Positions 46,074-58,231 of a stretch of DNA of 64,000 nt are shown piece after piece. Within the stretch, counting starts at the first letter, position 1. Each line of letters opens with the position of its first letter. Location of the stretch: positions 42,638,580 to 42,702,579 of the forward strand of contig CM045729.1 in the NCBI GenBank assembly GCA_024760905.1. The letters are read 5' to 3'. Source of the stretch: Plotosus lineatus. Taxonomy: Eukaryota; Chordata; Actinopteri; Siluriformes; Plotosidae. The notes below the pieces were generated by a model. The model worked only from the letters and a program-made list of their open reading frames with translations. It had not been told where the DNA came from and ran no database searches. The position numbers were made by a program, and so were the translations under genes.

Positions 46074-47237
46074 GTGAACAACAGTTTGGTTTCATGCCAA
46101 GAAAGAGCACCACAGATGCAGTGTTTGCTTTGAGGATGTTAATAGAGAAGTACAGAGAAGGTCAGAAGGAGCTGCATTGTGCCTTTGTGGATCTGGAGAA
46201 AGCATATGACAGGGTGCCGAGAGAAGAACTGTGGTATTGTATGAGGAAGTCTGGAGTGACAGAGAAGTATGTTAGAGTGGTGCAGGACATGTATGATAGA
46301 TGTAAGACAGTGGTGAGGTGTGCTGTCGGTGTGACAGAAGAGTTCAAGGTGGAGGTGGGACTGCATCAAGGGTCAGCTCTGAGCCCCTTCTTGTTTGTTA
46401 TGGTGATGGACAGGCTAACAGATGAGGTTAGACAAGAATCTCCATGGACTATGATGTTTGCAGATGACATAGTGATCTGTAGTGAGAGCAGAGACCAAGT
46501 GGAGGAAAATCTAGAGAGGTGGAGGTATGCCCTGGAAAGGAGGGGATTGAAGGTTAGTCTTAGTAAGACAGAATACATGTGTGTGAACGACAAGGACCCA
46601 AGAGGAACTTTGAGGTTACAAGGGGCAGAGATAAAGAAGGTGGAGGATTTTAAGTACTTAGGCTCAACAATCCAGAGCAATGAGTGTGGAAAAGAGGTGA
46701 AGAAGCGCATGCAGGCAGGTTGGAATGGATGGAGAAAAGTGTCCGGTGTGATGTGTGATAGGAGAGTATCGGCAAGAATGAAGGGAAAAGTGTACAAGAC
46801 GGTGATGAGGCCAGCAATGTTGTATGGTTTAGAGACAGTGGCCCTGGGGAAAAGACAGGAGTCAGAGTTGGAGGTAGCAGAGATGAAAATGTTGAGGTTC
46901 TCTTTGGGAGTAACGAGGATGGATAGGATCAGAAATGAGTACATCAGAGGGACAGCACATGTTAGATGTTTTGGAGACAAAGTCAGAGAGGCTAGATTGA
47001 GATGGTTTGGACATGTACAGAGGAGGGATAGTGAGTATATTGGTCGTAGGATGCTGAGGTTGGAACTACCAGGCAAAAGGCCCAGAGGAAGACCAAAGAG
47101 AAGATTTATGGATGCGGTGAAGGCGGACATGAAGGTCGTTGGAGTAAGAGTAGAAGATGCAGAGGATAGGGAGAGATGGAGGCAGATCATTTGCTGTGGC
47201 GACCCCTGAAGGGAACAGCCGAAAGGAAAAGAAGAGG
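46074..47237 (+). mobile_element. RTE-clade LINE copy R5, 5'-truncated, intact RT frame
   Basis: The element is flanked by the perfect 14-bp duplication AGTGATTGTACTCC (46060-46073 and 47238-47251). It holds an uninterrupted frame (ending 47209) covering the RT from [18 protein letters not shown] through [13 protein letters not shown] to the C-terminus LRWFGHVQRRDSEYIG and CCGDP. The copy lacks the endonuclease and the start of RT, so it cannot move alone. The clean frame and perfect duplication indicate a young insertion. Its protein sequence is closest to copy R1. Confidence 0.93.
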
Positions 47238-47293
47238 AGTGATTGTACTCCTCATCTTTTTTTTTTTTGTTTTTGTTTTTTGCCTTTCAACTA

Positions 47294-50200
47294 ATGCAGC
47301 CATGAGGTGGGGGGGGGGCACTAACCAGTGTCTCTCCCCCTCATGCCGGTCCCAAGCCCGGAGAAATGCAGAGGGTTGTGTCAGGAAGGGCTTCTTCTTC
47401 TTCTTTCTTCTTTTACTTTCGGCTGCTCCCGTCAGGGGTCGCCACAGCAAATCATCCGCCTCCACCTCACCCTGTCCTCCGCATCTTCTTTTCTGACTCC
47501 AACGACCTTCATGTCTTCCTTCACCACATCCATAAATCTCTTCTTCGGTCTTCCTCGAGGCCTTCTGCCTGGTAGTTCAAACCTCAGCATCCTACTGCCA
47601 ATATACTCACTATCCCTCCTCTGTACATGTCCAAACCATCCCAATCTAGCCTCTCTGACTTTGTCTCCAAAACATCTTACGTGGGCTGTCCCTCTGATAT
47701 ACTCATTTCTGATCCTATCCGTCCTCGTTACTCCCAGGGAGAACCTCAACATTTTCATCTCCGCTACCTCCAGCTCTGCCTCCTGCCTTTTCCTCAGCGC
47801 CACTGTTTCTAAGCCATACAACATCGCTGGCCTCACCACCGTCTTGTACACTTTTCCCTTCATTCTTGCTGACACTCTCCTATCGCACATCACACCGGAT
47901 ACTTTTCTCCAACCATTCCAGCCTGCCTGCACACGCTTCTTCACCTCTTTTCCACACTCTCCATTGCTCTGGATTGTTGAGCCTAAGTACTTAAAATCCT
48001 CCACCTTCGTTATCTCTGCTCCCTATAACATCACCGTTCCTCCTGGGTCCTTCTCATTCACACACATGTATTCTGATTTTCTGAGGCTAACCTTCATTCC
48101 TCTCCTTTCCAGGGCATGCCTCCACCTCTCTAGATTTTCCTGCACTTGTTCTCTGCTCTCACTACAGATCACGATGTCATCTGCAAACATCATAGTCCAT
48201 GGAGATTCTTGTCTCACCTCGTCTGTCAGCCTGTCCATCACCATAGCAAACAAGAAGGGGCTCAGAGCTGACCCTTGATGCAGTCCCACCTCCACCTTGA
48301 ATTCTGTCGGTCACACCGACAGCACACCTCACCACTGTCTTACATCTTTCATACATGTCCTGCACCACTCGAACATACTTCTCTGCCACTCCAGACTTCC
48401 TCATGCAATACCACAGTTCTTCTCTTGGCACCCTGTCATATGCTTTTTCCAGATCCACAAAGGCACAATGTAGCTCCCTCTGACCTTCTCTGTACTTCTC
48501 TATTAACATCCTCAAGGCAAACATTGCATCTGTGGTGCTCTTTCTTGGCATGAAACCAAACTGTTGTTCACAAATGCTGACCTCTGCCCTTAGTCTAGCT
48601 TCCACTATTCTTTCCCTTAACTTCATCGTATGGCTCATCAACTTTATCCCTCTGTAGTTGCTGCAACTCTGCACGTCTCCCTTGTTCTTAAAAATGGGCA
48701 CCAGCACACTTCTCCTCCACTCCTCCGGCATCTGCTCACTCTCTAGTACCTTGTTGAATGTTCTTGTCAGAAAATCTACTGCTACCTCTCCTAGACACTT
48801 CCATACCTCCACAGGTATATCATCAGGACCAACTGCCTTTCCATTCTTCATCCTCTTCAATGCCCTTCTCACTTCACCCTTACTGATCTTTGCTACATCC
48901 TGCTCCTCAATGGTTACCTCTTCTACTCTTTTTCTCTCTCATTTTCCTCATTCATCAGCTCTTCAAAGTACTCTTTCCATCTTCCCAGCACACTTCTGTC
49001 ATTAGTCAATACAGTTCCCTCTCTGTCCTTTATCAATCTAACTTGCTGCACGTCCTTCCCATCTCTATTTCTCTGCTGTGCCAACCTGTATAGATCATTT
49101 TCTCCCTCTTTACTATCCAACCTATCATACAAGTCATGAATCGCCCTCTGTTTGGCCTTAGCCACTGCTACTTTCGCCTTACGCTGTGTCTCCCTGTACT
49201 CCTGTTTACTCTCTTCGGTCCTCTCAATGTCCCACTTCTTCTTGGCTAACCTCTTCCTTTGTACACACTCCTGCACTTCCTCATTCCACCACCAAGTCTC
49301 CTTATCTACTTTCCTTCCAGAGGACACACCAAGTACTCTCCTACCTGTGTCCCTGATCACATTTGCTGTGGTTGTCCAGTCATTTGGAAGCACTTCCTGG
49401 CCACCCAAAGCCTGTTTCAACTCCTCCTTGAAGACAACACGACACTCTTCCTTTTCAGCTTCCACCACTTTGTCTTCTGCTCTGCCTTTGCCTTTTCACC
49501 TTTCTCACCATCAGAGTCATCCTGCACACCACCATCCTATGCTGTTTGGCAACACTCTCACCCACGATGACTTTGCAGTCACTGACTTCCTTCAAATTAC
49601 ATCGCCTACACAAGATGTAGTCTACCTGTGTGCTCCTACCTCCGCTTTTATAAGTCACCCTATGCTCCTGTTTCTTCTCAAAGAAAGTATTCACCACAGC
49701 CATTTCCATCCTTTTTGCAAAATCGATCAACATCTGTCCTTCTGCGTTCCTGTCCTGGATACCAAACCTGCCCATCACTTCCTCGTCCCCTCTGTTACCT
49801 GCACCAACATGTCCATTGAAGTCTGCACCAATGACCACTCTTTCACCTCTGGTGGTACTCTGCATCACTTCATCTAAGTCACTCCAGAATCTCTCCTTCT
49901 CTTCTAGCTCACATCCTGCCTGTGGGGCATAAGCACTAACAACATTGAGCATTACACCTTCAATTTCTAACTTGAGACTCATCACTCTGTCTGACACTCT
50001 TTTCACTTTTAGAACATTCCTGACAAACTCCTCCTTCAAGATGACTCCGACTCCATTTCTCTTCCCATCCACACCGTGATAAAATAGCTTAAACCCTGCT
50101 CCTAAGCTTTTAGCTTTGCTACCTTTCCACCTGGTCTCCTGAACACACAGTATGTCCACCTTCCTCCTCTGCATCATGTAAAGGGCATCCGACGTAAAAC

Positions 50201-53097
50201 CAATGCCAAACATTTATGATGCAAATCAGAAGTACTACCCCCATACTGGATCGGTCGAGGCCCGGGTTAATAACGACCGCCATCAGTGCTGTCAATCAAC
50301 AGGGTGCTGATGGAAATTGGACTACTGTTGGTCGAAGACGTCGAAGAAGGAGAGGTGGGAGGCGTGTCCGTAGGCAGAGAGAGAAAAGGAAAAGCATGAG
50401 TCTAGGACTGAGAGTGGGGACTTTGAATGTTGGAACTATGCAAAGAAAAGATAGAGAGCTCGCTGACATGATGCAGAGGAGGAAGGTGGACATACTGTGT
50501 GTTCAGGAGACCAGGTGGAAAGGTAGCAAAGCTAAAAGCTTAGGAGCAGGGTTTAAGCTATTTTATCACGGTGTGGATGGGAAGAGAAATGGAGTAGGAG
50601 TCATCTTGAAGGAGGGGTTTGTCAGGAATGTTCTAAAACTGAAAAGAGTATCAGACAGAGTGATGAGTCTCAAGTTAGAAATTGAAGGTGCAATGCTCAA
50701 TGTTGTTAGTGCTTATGCCCCACAGGCAGGATGTGAGCTAGAAGAGAAGGAGAGATTCTGGAGTGACTTAGATGAAGTGATGCAGAGAACCGCCAGAGGT
50801 GAAAGAGTGGTCATTGGGGCAGACTTCAATGGACATGTTTGTGCAGGCAACATAGGGGACGAGGAAGTGATGGGCAGGTTTGGTATCCAGGACAGAAACG
50901 CAGAAGGACAGATGTTGATAGATTTTTCAAAAAGGATGGAAATGGCTGGGGTGAATACTTTCTTCCAGAAGAGAGAGGAGCATAGGGTGACTTATAAAAG
51001 CGGAGGTAGGAGCACACAGGTAGACTACATCTTGTGTAGGCGATGTAATTTGAAGGAAGTCAGTGACTGCAAAGTCATCGTGGGTGAGAGTGTTGCCAAA
51101 CAGCATAGGATGGTGGTGTGCAGGATGACTCTGATGGTGAGAAAGGTGAAAAAGGCAAAGGCAGAGCAGAAGACAAAGTGGTGGAAGCTGAAAAAGGAAG
51201 AGTGTCATGTTGTCTTCAAGGAGGAGTTGAAACAGGCTTTGGGTGGCCAGGAAGTGCTTCCAAATGACTGGACAACCACAGCAAATGTGATCAGGGACAC
51301 AGGTAGGAGAGTACTTGGTGTGTCCTCTGGAAGGAAAGTAGATAAGGAGACTTGGTGGTGGAATGAGGAAGTGCAGGAGTGTGTACAAAGGAAGAGATTA
51401 GCTAAGAAGAAGTGGGACATTGGGAGGACCGAAGAGAGTAAACAGGAGTACAGGGAGACACAGCGTAAGGCGAAAGTAGCAGTGGCTAAGGCCAAACAGA
51501 GGGCGTATCATGACTTGTATGATAGGTTGGATAGTAAAGAGGGAGAAAATGATCTATACAGGTTGGCACAGCAGAGAAATAGAGATGGGAAGGACGTGCA
51601 GTAAGTTAGATTGATAAAGGACAGAGAGGGAAATGTATTGACTGATGACAGAAGTGTGCTGGGAAGATGGAAAGAGTACTTTGAAGAGCTGATGAATGAG
51701 GAAAATGAGAGAGAAAAAAGAGTAGAAGAGGTGACCATTGAGGAGCAGGATGTAGCAAAAATCAGTAAGGGTGAAGTGAGAAGGGCATTGAAGAGGATGA
51801 AGAATGGAAAGGCAGTTGGTCCTGATGATATACCTGTGGAGGTATGGAAGTGTCTAGGAGAGGTAGCAGTAGATTTTCTGACAAGAACATTCAACAAGGT
51901 ACTAGAGAGTGAGCAGATGCCGGAGGAGTGGAGGAGAAGTGTGCTGGTGCCCATTTTTAAGAACAAGCAGAGTTGCAGCAACTACAGAGGGATAAAGTTG
52001 ATGAGCCATACGATGAAGTTATGGGAAAGAATAGTGGAAGCTAGACTAAGGGCAGAGGTCAGCATTTGTGAACAACAGTTTGGTTTCATGCCAAGAAAGA
52101 GCACCACAGATGCAATGTTTGCTTTGAGGATGTTAATCGAGAAGTACAGAGAAGGTCAGAGGGAGCTACATTGTGCCTTTGTGGATCTGGAGAAAGCATA
52201 TGACAGTGTGCCAAGAGAAGAACTGTGGTATTGCATGAGGAAGTCTGGAGTGGCAGAGAAGTATGTTAAAGTGGTGCAGGACATGTATGAGAGATGTAAG
52301 ACAGTGGTGAGGTGTGCTGTCGGTGTGACCGACGAATTCAAGGTGGAGGTGGGACTGCATCAAGGGTCAGCTCTGAGCCCCTTCTTGTTTGCTATGGTGA
52401 TGGACAGACTGACAGACGAGGTGAGACAAGAATCTCCATGGACTATGATGTTTGCAGATGACATCGTGATTTGTAGTGAGAGCAGAGAACAAGTGCAAGA
52501 AAATCTAGAGAGGTGGAGGTATGCCATGGAAAGGAGGGGAATGAAGGTTAGCCTCAGTAAGACAAAATACATGTGTATGAATGACAAAGACCCAAGTGGA
52601 AAGGTGAGCAGAGAGTGTGATGTGCGATAGGAGAGTGTCAGCAAGAATGAAGGGAAAAGTGTACAAGACGGTGGTGAGGCCAGCGATGTTGTATGGCTTA
52701 GAAACAGTGGCGCTGAGGAAAAGGCAGGAGGCAGAGCTGGAGGTAGCGGAGATGAAAATGTTGAGGTTCTCTCTGGGAGTAACGAGGATGGATAGGATCA
52801 GAAATTAGTATATCAGAGGGACAGCCCACGTAAGATGTTTTGGAGACAAAGTCAGAGAGGCTAGATTGAGATGGTTTGGACATGTACAGAGGAGGGATAG
52901 TGAGTATATTGGCAGTAGGATGCTGAGGTTTGAACTACCAGGCAGAAGGCCTCGAGGAAGACCAAAGAAGAGATTTATGGATGTGGTGAAGGAAGACATG
53001 AAGGTCGTTGGAGTCAGAAAAGAAGATGCGGAGGACAGGGTGAGGTGGAGGCGGATGATTTGCTGTGGCGACCCCTGAAGGGAGCAGCCGAAAGTAA

Positions 53098-53127
<30 letters not shown>
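47294..53127 (+). mobile_element. RTE-clade LINE copy R7, full length, interrupted by R6
   Basis: The outer 17-bp duplication TTTTTGCCTTTCAACTA (47277-47293 and 53128-53144) bounds the whole unit. 47294-47391 is the LINE 5' end (ATGCAGCC..., ending TCAGGAAGGG) and continues at 50181 after the nested R6. The main frame 50216-51604 has the 5' leader and the endonuclease (DILCVQETRWKGSK, STQVDYILCRRCNL) and ends at a single in-frame TAA. The same frame continues 51611-52630 with the RT ([24 protein letters not shown]). About 130 bases are deleted near 52605, and the C-terminus resumes at 52617-53078. The 3' tail is GAA repeats. Confidence 0.9.
47392..50180 (-). mobile_element. RTE-clade LINE copy R6, inverted and nested in R7
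   Basis: The 3' end (GTGGCGACCCCTGACGGGAG) is at 47440-47400 and the 5' truncation is at 50180, within the endonuclease (MMQRRKVDILCVQE). AAGGGC is duplicated at 47386-47391 and 50181-50186, splitting the R7 5' UTR. Frames on the minus strand: 50213-49455 endonuclease (the last bases are shared with the R7 UTR), 49468-48923 linker, 48872-48177, 48295-48023 ([13 protein letters not shown]) and 48004-47432. Several one- or two-base frameshifts are present. It forms 2.8-kb inverted arms with R7. Confidence 0.9.
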
Positions 53128-53128
<1 letters not shown>

Positions 53129-53144
53129 TTTTGCCTTTCAACTA

Positions 53145-53680
53145 CCATAAATTCGTGCAGGCACACACGTGCTGAAAGAGAAACCCCCAAACCACCCAGG
53201 AAGCAAACAGCTGTGACAAAACTGAATTTCAGGAGGGTATGTATAAAAATTATTTATCATCTTCCTCTAGGGCGAGCTCTCCAAAATCCAATGCTTTTTC
53301 AGATCCAGAATCGTGGAACAAATCATTCTCCTACTGAACTCTGAGTCTGAGTCAGACATTGTTGTTCAAAATTTTCAAGGTAAAAAGAAAACGTTATAGA
53401 GATCCATGCAGGTTCAACAACAAAGGAAACAACACTTGAGATTCTTTTACTGACGTCACAACCAGTGACCAACTCTCAGAATGTGATCGGCTCATTTTCT
53501 TTGATGACCCATTCTTTTGTGACAGCGCTGTCAGTTTCGTGGTGTGATGTGCTGCATGGGGTTTACACATGCAGTGTGTGGTCTTTGCAAGACCTAGGGA
53601 AGTTCAGCTAGTCTAGCAAGTTTAACTGCGAGCGATAGTTAAACGCTTAATCTTCTTCCAATAGCTTATTATTCATCCGC
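53145..53680. other. Intron sequence with no recognised feature
   Basis: Between LINE copy R7 and the next LINE. I see no coding frame, terminal repeat or RNA gene. Confidence 0.45.
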
Positions 53681-53686
53681 AACATA

Positions 53687-56235
53687 ATGGGAGATGTAAA
53701 GCAGTTAAGAAAAGATCAAGAGGATTTTAAAAAACAACTTAAATCGTTGACCAAAGAATTTGAAAACCTACGGGCCAAAATGGTGGGGAAATCAGATATT
53801 AGCTCGTCGCCAAGTAGTTAAGATGTCCCAGAACTCAATGATGCCTTTGACAATATAATGGGTTGGAAATTGAATACAATACCATTGTTGGACAAATTTG
53901 GTGAACAGCTTGGTGCTTTGATCTCTTAAGTGGAAACGGTCTCCAAGGCAATTGACGACGCCACTAATTATACTTATCAGTATAACCTTAAAATACTGGG
54001 AGTACCTCAAGTGGAGAAACATGAAACGGCCAAAATCACCACCCAACAAGATTGGCGTGGCTGTTAAAGAAGAAAACATTAATATTTCACATCGGCTGCC
54101 ATTGAGAAACCAAAATGGCTGCCAAAGGGAGCAACATGAGAGCACTGCCATTGTATGCAAGTTTGTACGAATGCTGAGGGAGAAAGTGCTTGCAGCAAGA
54201 ACCAGAAGTAGTTGCATCGAACCTGCCGATCTTGGTTTTACACCAGAAATCGAGCTGGGTCACATCGGTATCTTGAGCCCAAATCTACAAGACCTGCTGC
54301 GCTTGGTAAAAACTTCTCAAGCTAAACATGGATATAGGTTCAGCTGGGCTAAATCAACTGGGGTCTTCCTGAGAAAGTCGGAGAACTCAAGGGTCATTCG
54401 CATTAACTCGGAAGATGATCTGGAAGTACTCAGGAATGAGACAAATGATCGCAATTTTCCAGGCAGAGCCAACCCAAATGCATCAAGACATGGTTGCAAT
54501 ACAAGATGCAACTAGTAAGATAAGTGTTTAAATCCCATGTCTTTTGACTTCTGGAAGCAAACCCAGTTAAAATTAGTAAACCAGCGCTATGGCAAGTTTA
54601 ATAACAAGTTTAATCTCATGGCATGTTTCATAACAGCTTGAACTCTACATTACCAACCAAGAAATATCTTGAAAGATTATCTGGCTTGTTTGATCTGGAT
54701 CTATTCTCCCTCCACACTGTCGAAGATTTAAGATGCTTGTGTCTCAGAAATACATTGTATATATTATTCGCCACACAGTTTTAGCATGTTAAAAAAACAT
54801 GATATCAATTGCTCAACACTAGATGGCAGTCTTTCTTTTTTACACAATAACATAAGAAGTTTACAGAAAAATCTTGATAATTTTCAGAATCACCTACTTT
54901 ATGAATTAAATTATAATTAAATGAGTTAAATTATAATTTTAGTATTATTTGTATTTCAGAAACGTTAATTACAAAGTCAAAGTCGGAATCAATAAGTTTC
55001 CCAACATTCCAGGGTATTGCTTCGAATACGTCCCTACGCCTCTCAGTACAGGAGGTGTCGGGATGTACATAAGCAACACAATGAACTACAGTGTAACTGG
55101 AAAAAACATCTGATTAATCTTTTCGGGCACTATGGATAGAAATTCAGTTTCTAAAGAAAGCAAATGTCATATGTGCAGTAATTTACAAACAACATAATAA
55201 GACGTGGAAGTTTCAGGATTATTTCAATCTCAGCCTAGAAAAATATAGTTCATGTGGTAAACCAGTTTTTATTTTGGCCGACTTTAACGTAAATCTCCTC
55301 CTCTCCAGTATTTGTAAGTATGCTTCTGACTTTCTCTTATCTCTTCAAAGTTATGGATTTAAAATTATCAATTTAACCGTACAATTGATAACCCAACCCG
55401 GGTACACAATGGCTCAGCCATGCTAATTGATAATATAAATTGATAAAATAAATTATTTCCAAAAGTTTTTTTTACAAAATCTGAATAATAAAAAGAAAAC
55501 CTGGGAAGGGATTAACAACTTAATTCAAGATGAGTAGAAAAGTCTCATTTCTGTTATTAAGAAACCACAAGTTAGCTATGTAACAAATAATCCCAAAGAA
55601 ATTCCTGATGTCCTCAATAAGCACTTTGCAACTGTGGGGCCTACACTAGCATCTAGAATGCCGCTCATGCTTTTACCCCATAATAAAGCCTATGGTTTAT
55701 ACTCATTCCCCGTGCGTATTCTAAAGTGTGCAAAGTCTATCATATCGGAGCCTATTGCTAATTAGATAAATAAATCCATAAGTACTGGATAATTCCTATC
55801 TAAATTAAAACAAGCTAAGATAATTCCCATATTTAAAAGTGGAGAGGAGACCGATCCCGGCAACTACCGACCTGCTTCCCTTCCTTCTATTTTTAATCGT
55901 ATAATTGAAAAGACCATGTATAACAGGCTTAAATCTTTTATTCGTAAACACAATATTTTTTGCTCTTCTCAGTATGGATTTCATGAGAATTTCTCTACAC
56001 TGCATGTGCTTTTAGACATCGGTAACAAAATTAAGTACAACATGAATAAACATCGATAGTCTTGCGGCATCTTTATAAATTTACAAAAGGCATTCGATAC
56101 GGTGAATCAGGAAATGCTTTTATACAAACTACAATACTATGGCATACAAGGTATTTTAAATGACTTGTTTTGTTCATATCTTACAGAGAGATCTCAAACA
56201 ATTAAAATTGGAAGTTACAATAAACAAATTTAATT
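53687..56235 (+). mobile_element. Jockey-superfamily LINE, decayed (ORF1, EN, RT)
   Basis: ORF1 starts MGDVKQLRKDQEDFKKQLKS as a coiled coil, is broken by stops, and continues at 53952-54515 with FSWAKSTGVFLRKSENSRVI, a pattern I recall from CR1/Daphne/Crack-type ORF1. The endonuclease is represented by PVFILADFNVNLL near 55270. RT pieces follow: QAKIIPIFKSGEETDPGNYR near 55805, SQYGFHENFSTLHVLLDIG near 55970 and FINLQKAFDTVNQEMLLYKL near 56070. Coding similarity stops at about 56235, before the catalytic box. Many stops show it is old. Confidence 0.8.
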
Positions 56236-56359
56236 GAAATCGAATTGAATATTAGCATACGTGAAGCAGTTTTTCTCAAGTAATATTTTTAAAAGGATAT
56301 TTTCTTCTTGTGGGTCAACAAATTGTGATTCAATGTAGGGTTTTTTTTTTTTTTACATA

Positions 56360-56889
56360 TACAGGGATCCCTCGCTATGTCGCGCTACAATTCATGCGGC
56401 TTCAGTGTATCGTGTTTTTTTTTTTAAATATTCATCGAATTAAAAAATAAGAAAATTAAGAAAGAATAGGGGGAAAATTAGTTGAAAACAAGGCCAATTA
56501 TGCAAAAAAAAAAAACAAACAAACACAAAAACAAAACAAAAAAAAAAAAACCCATAAACAAACAAAACAAAAAACAACCCAAAACCTCCCACCAAACTAC
56601 TTACAGTGCTGTGAGGTGTGCATCTGAGTGCGTGCATATGCATCAGCGTGCGTCTGTATGTGTGTGTATTTATATTTTATTTAGATCTTATGCATTTTTT
56701 AATGTTTAATTGTTATTATAAGCATTTATAGCATTGAATATGTATTTATTGATGTTATATATACATATACTTGTACGTATACATCAGTTGGGGGGGGGGG
56801 ATTGGGCGGTGTTGATCCTACTACACGGAATTCAGAGGTCGCAGGGGATCTCGGTCCCAGTTAACCGTGGAAAGTGAGGGATCCATGTA
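56360..56889. mobile_element. Tigger-like MITE T7 (GGGATCCCTC family)
   Basis: Termini TACAGGGATCCCTCGCTATG and, in reverse, TACATGGATCCCTCACTTTC, with TA borders. It contains the AT-rich module (about 56695-56800, inverted) and a G run at 56790-56800. The element at 3158 is a partial relative. Confidence 0.82.
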
Positions 56890-56899
56890 TTTGTCAAAT

Positions 56900-57365
56900 A
56901 TGATATTTTGGTCAGACTTGGCCTTTAATTTATTTGACATAGCCTATGGACCCACCACCTGTGGGAGGGGCTATAGGAGTCGAGTTCAGTGTGAGTTGTG
57001 TGGCAGCCGAAGACATGGGTCCTCACGGACTTATCCTCGGCTACTGACTCTGACTCTTGGGACATGGAAGTATCACTATGGGATCCTGGAGGATGCATGG
57101 GAATTTGCCCAATCTGTCCATACCTGTTTTGTGAATTTAGGGAAGGCTTTCGACTGTGTCCCTTGGGCTATCTTGTGGACAGTGCTAGGGAGTATGGCGT
57201 ACCGGACCCATTGCTACGGGCCAGTTGTTCTCTATCACCAGAGCCAGAGCTTGGTCTGCATTGGTAATAACAGGTCGAATCCGTTTCCGGTGAGGTTGAG
57301 TCAGCCAAGGTTGTCCTTTCTCACCGACTGTTCATAATTTTTATGGACAGAATTTTGAGGAAGAG
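56900..57365 (+). mobile_element. Rex3-like LINE fragment
   Basis: The first part (GTCGAGTTCAGTGTGAGTTG onwards) resembles the leader of fish Rex3-type elements. The frame then jumps to an RT fragment, WEFAQSVHTCFVNLGKAFDC, continuing VPWAILWTVL. The endonuclease is missing, so there is a large internal deletion. Confidence 0.6.
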
Positions 57366-57939
57366 GGACAGACAATCTTCTAGCACCGGGAGGAGCGCTC
57401 TGCGAGTCTTTATAGCCTGTGATTAAGTGGAATCAGATGTATGTGTTTAGCACTCCACCGGTGTGTGGCAGCCACGCCCCCTCCAGCACACAGAGAGAGA
57501 GAGAACCGCCAAAACCAGAGTCTCTCACAACACAGAGCATAACACACGAAAATAAAAACCGCAGTGTAGTTAAAGCATAAGATCAATAAAGATAATAATT
57601 TTAACCTTTGTGGTGGCATACGTAAATGTTGAAGAGGGAGAGAAAAGGAGGATTCCCTTCCATAACAGCTTTAGGTAAATCAGCCAAAGGTGTTTTTTCT
57701 CTTGTATATTTGACTCTTCTTCAGGATGTTCCTTTCTTTTCTTAAAGAAAATTTCTAACGTGGCTTGTTTCTGCCTTCTTTTAAAAACCTTACAGAAGTG
57801 GCTCATGACCTCATTGTTAAAGGTGTTCACAGTGCTGCTTGCGCTTTAGCTTAGCTTTAGAGTTTTAGCGCTAGCTTTAGCTTTAACAGGGTGATACATA
57901 GTATCAACAACTTCCAGACTTCCAGAAAGTGTGCATTTC

Positions 57940-58083
57940 CCCTCCCTCTTGGTCTCATTTTTTTCATGCTTTTTTAGTGTCCGACTTCTGGATTTTGGTC
58001 GACTTCCGGGACAAAAGAAATCCCGGATTTTTTTGGTCGAATTCCAATTTGTTCAACCTCTAAATCATTTGAGTCACTGTAAA
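57940..58083 (-). mobile_element. Tigger-like MITE end fragment, relative of 2928-3105
   Basis: On the minus strand it begins TTACAGTGACTCAAATGATT and continues with GAACAAATTGGAATTCGACC and AAAAAAATCCGGGATTTCTT, matching the other copy. Confidence 0.65.
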
Positions 58084-58231
58084 ACTAAAACCTGCACAGT
58101 AGAGCAGGTGATAGAGCTGTGCAACTGTGTCTTTTTTTACTGTTTTTAAGACTTTAAATATGTATTTCATAAAATATAAAGAAAAGCAATATGAAATAAT
58201 TTTTTATAGTTAATATTAACATATTTTAACC

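Noticed and set aside
54317..54511. Minus-strand 64-codon frame
   Set aside because: It is antisense to the LINE ORF1 at 53952-54515.
57420..57570. Possible LTR fragment with GGGGGCGTGGCTGCCACACA on the minus strand
   Set aside because: Similarity to the Gypsy leader is limited to the short GGGGCGTGGC motif, and no boundary could be set.
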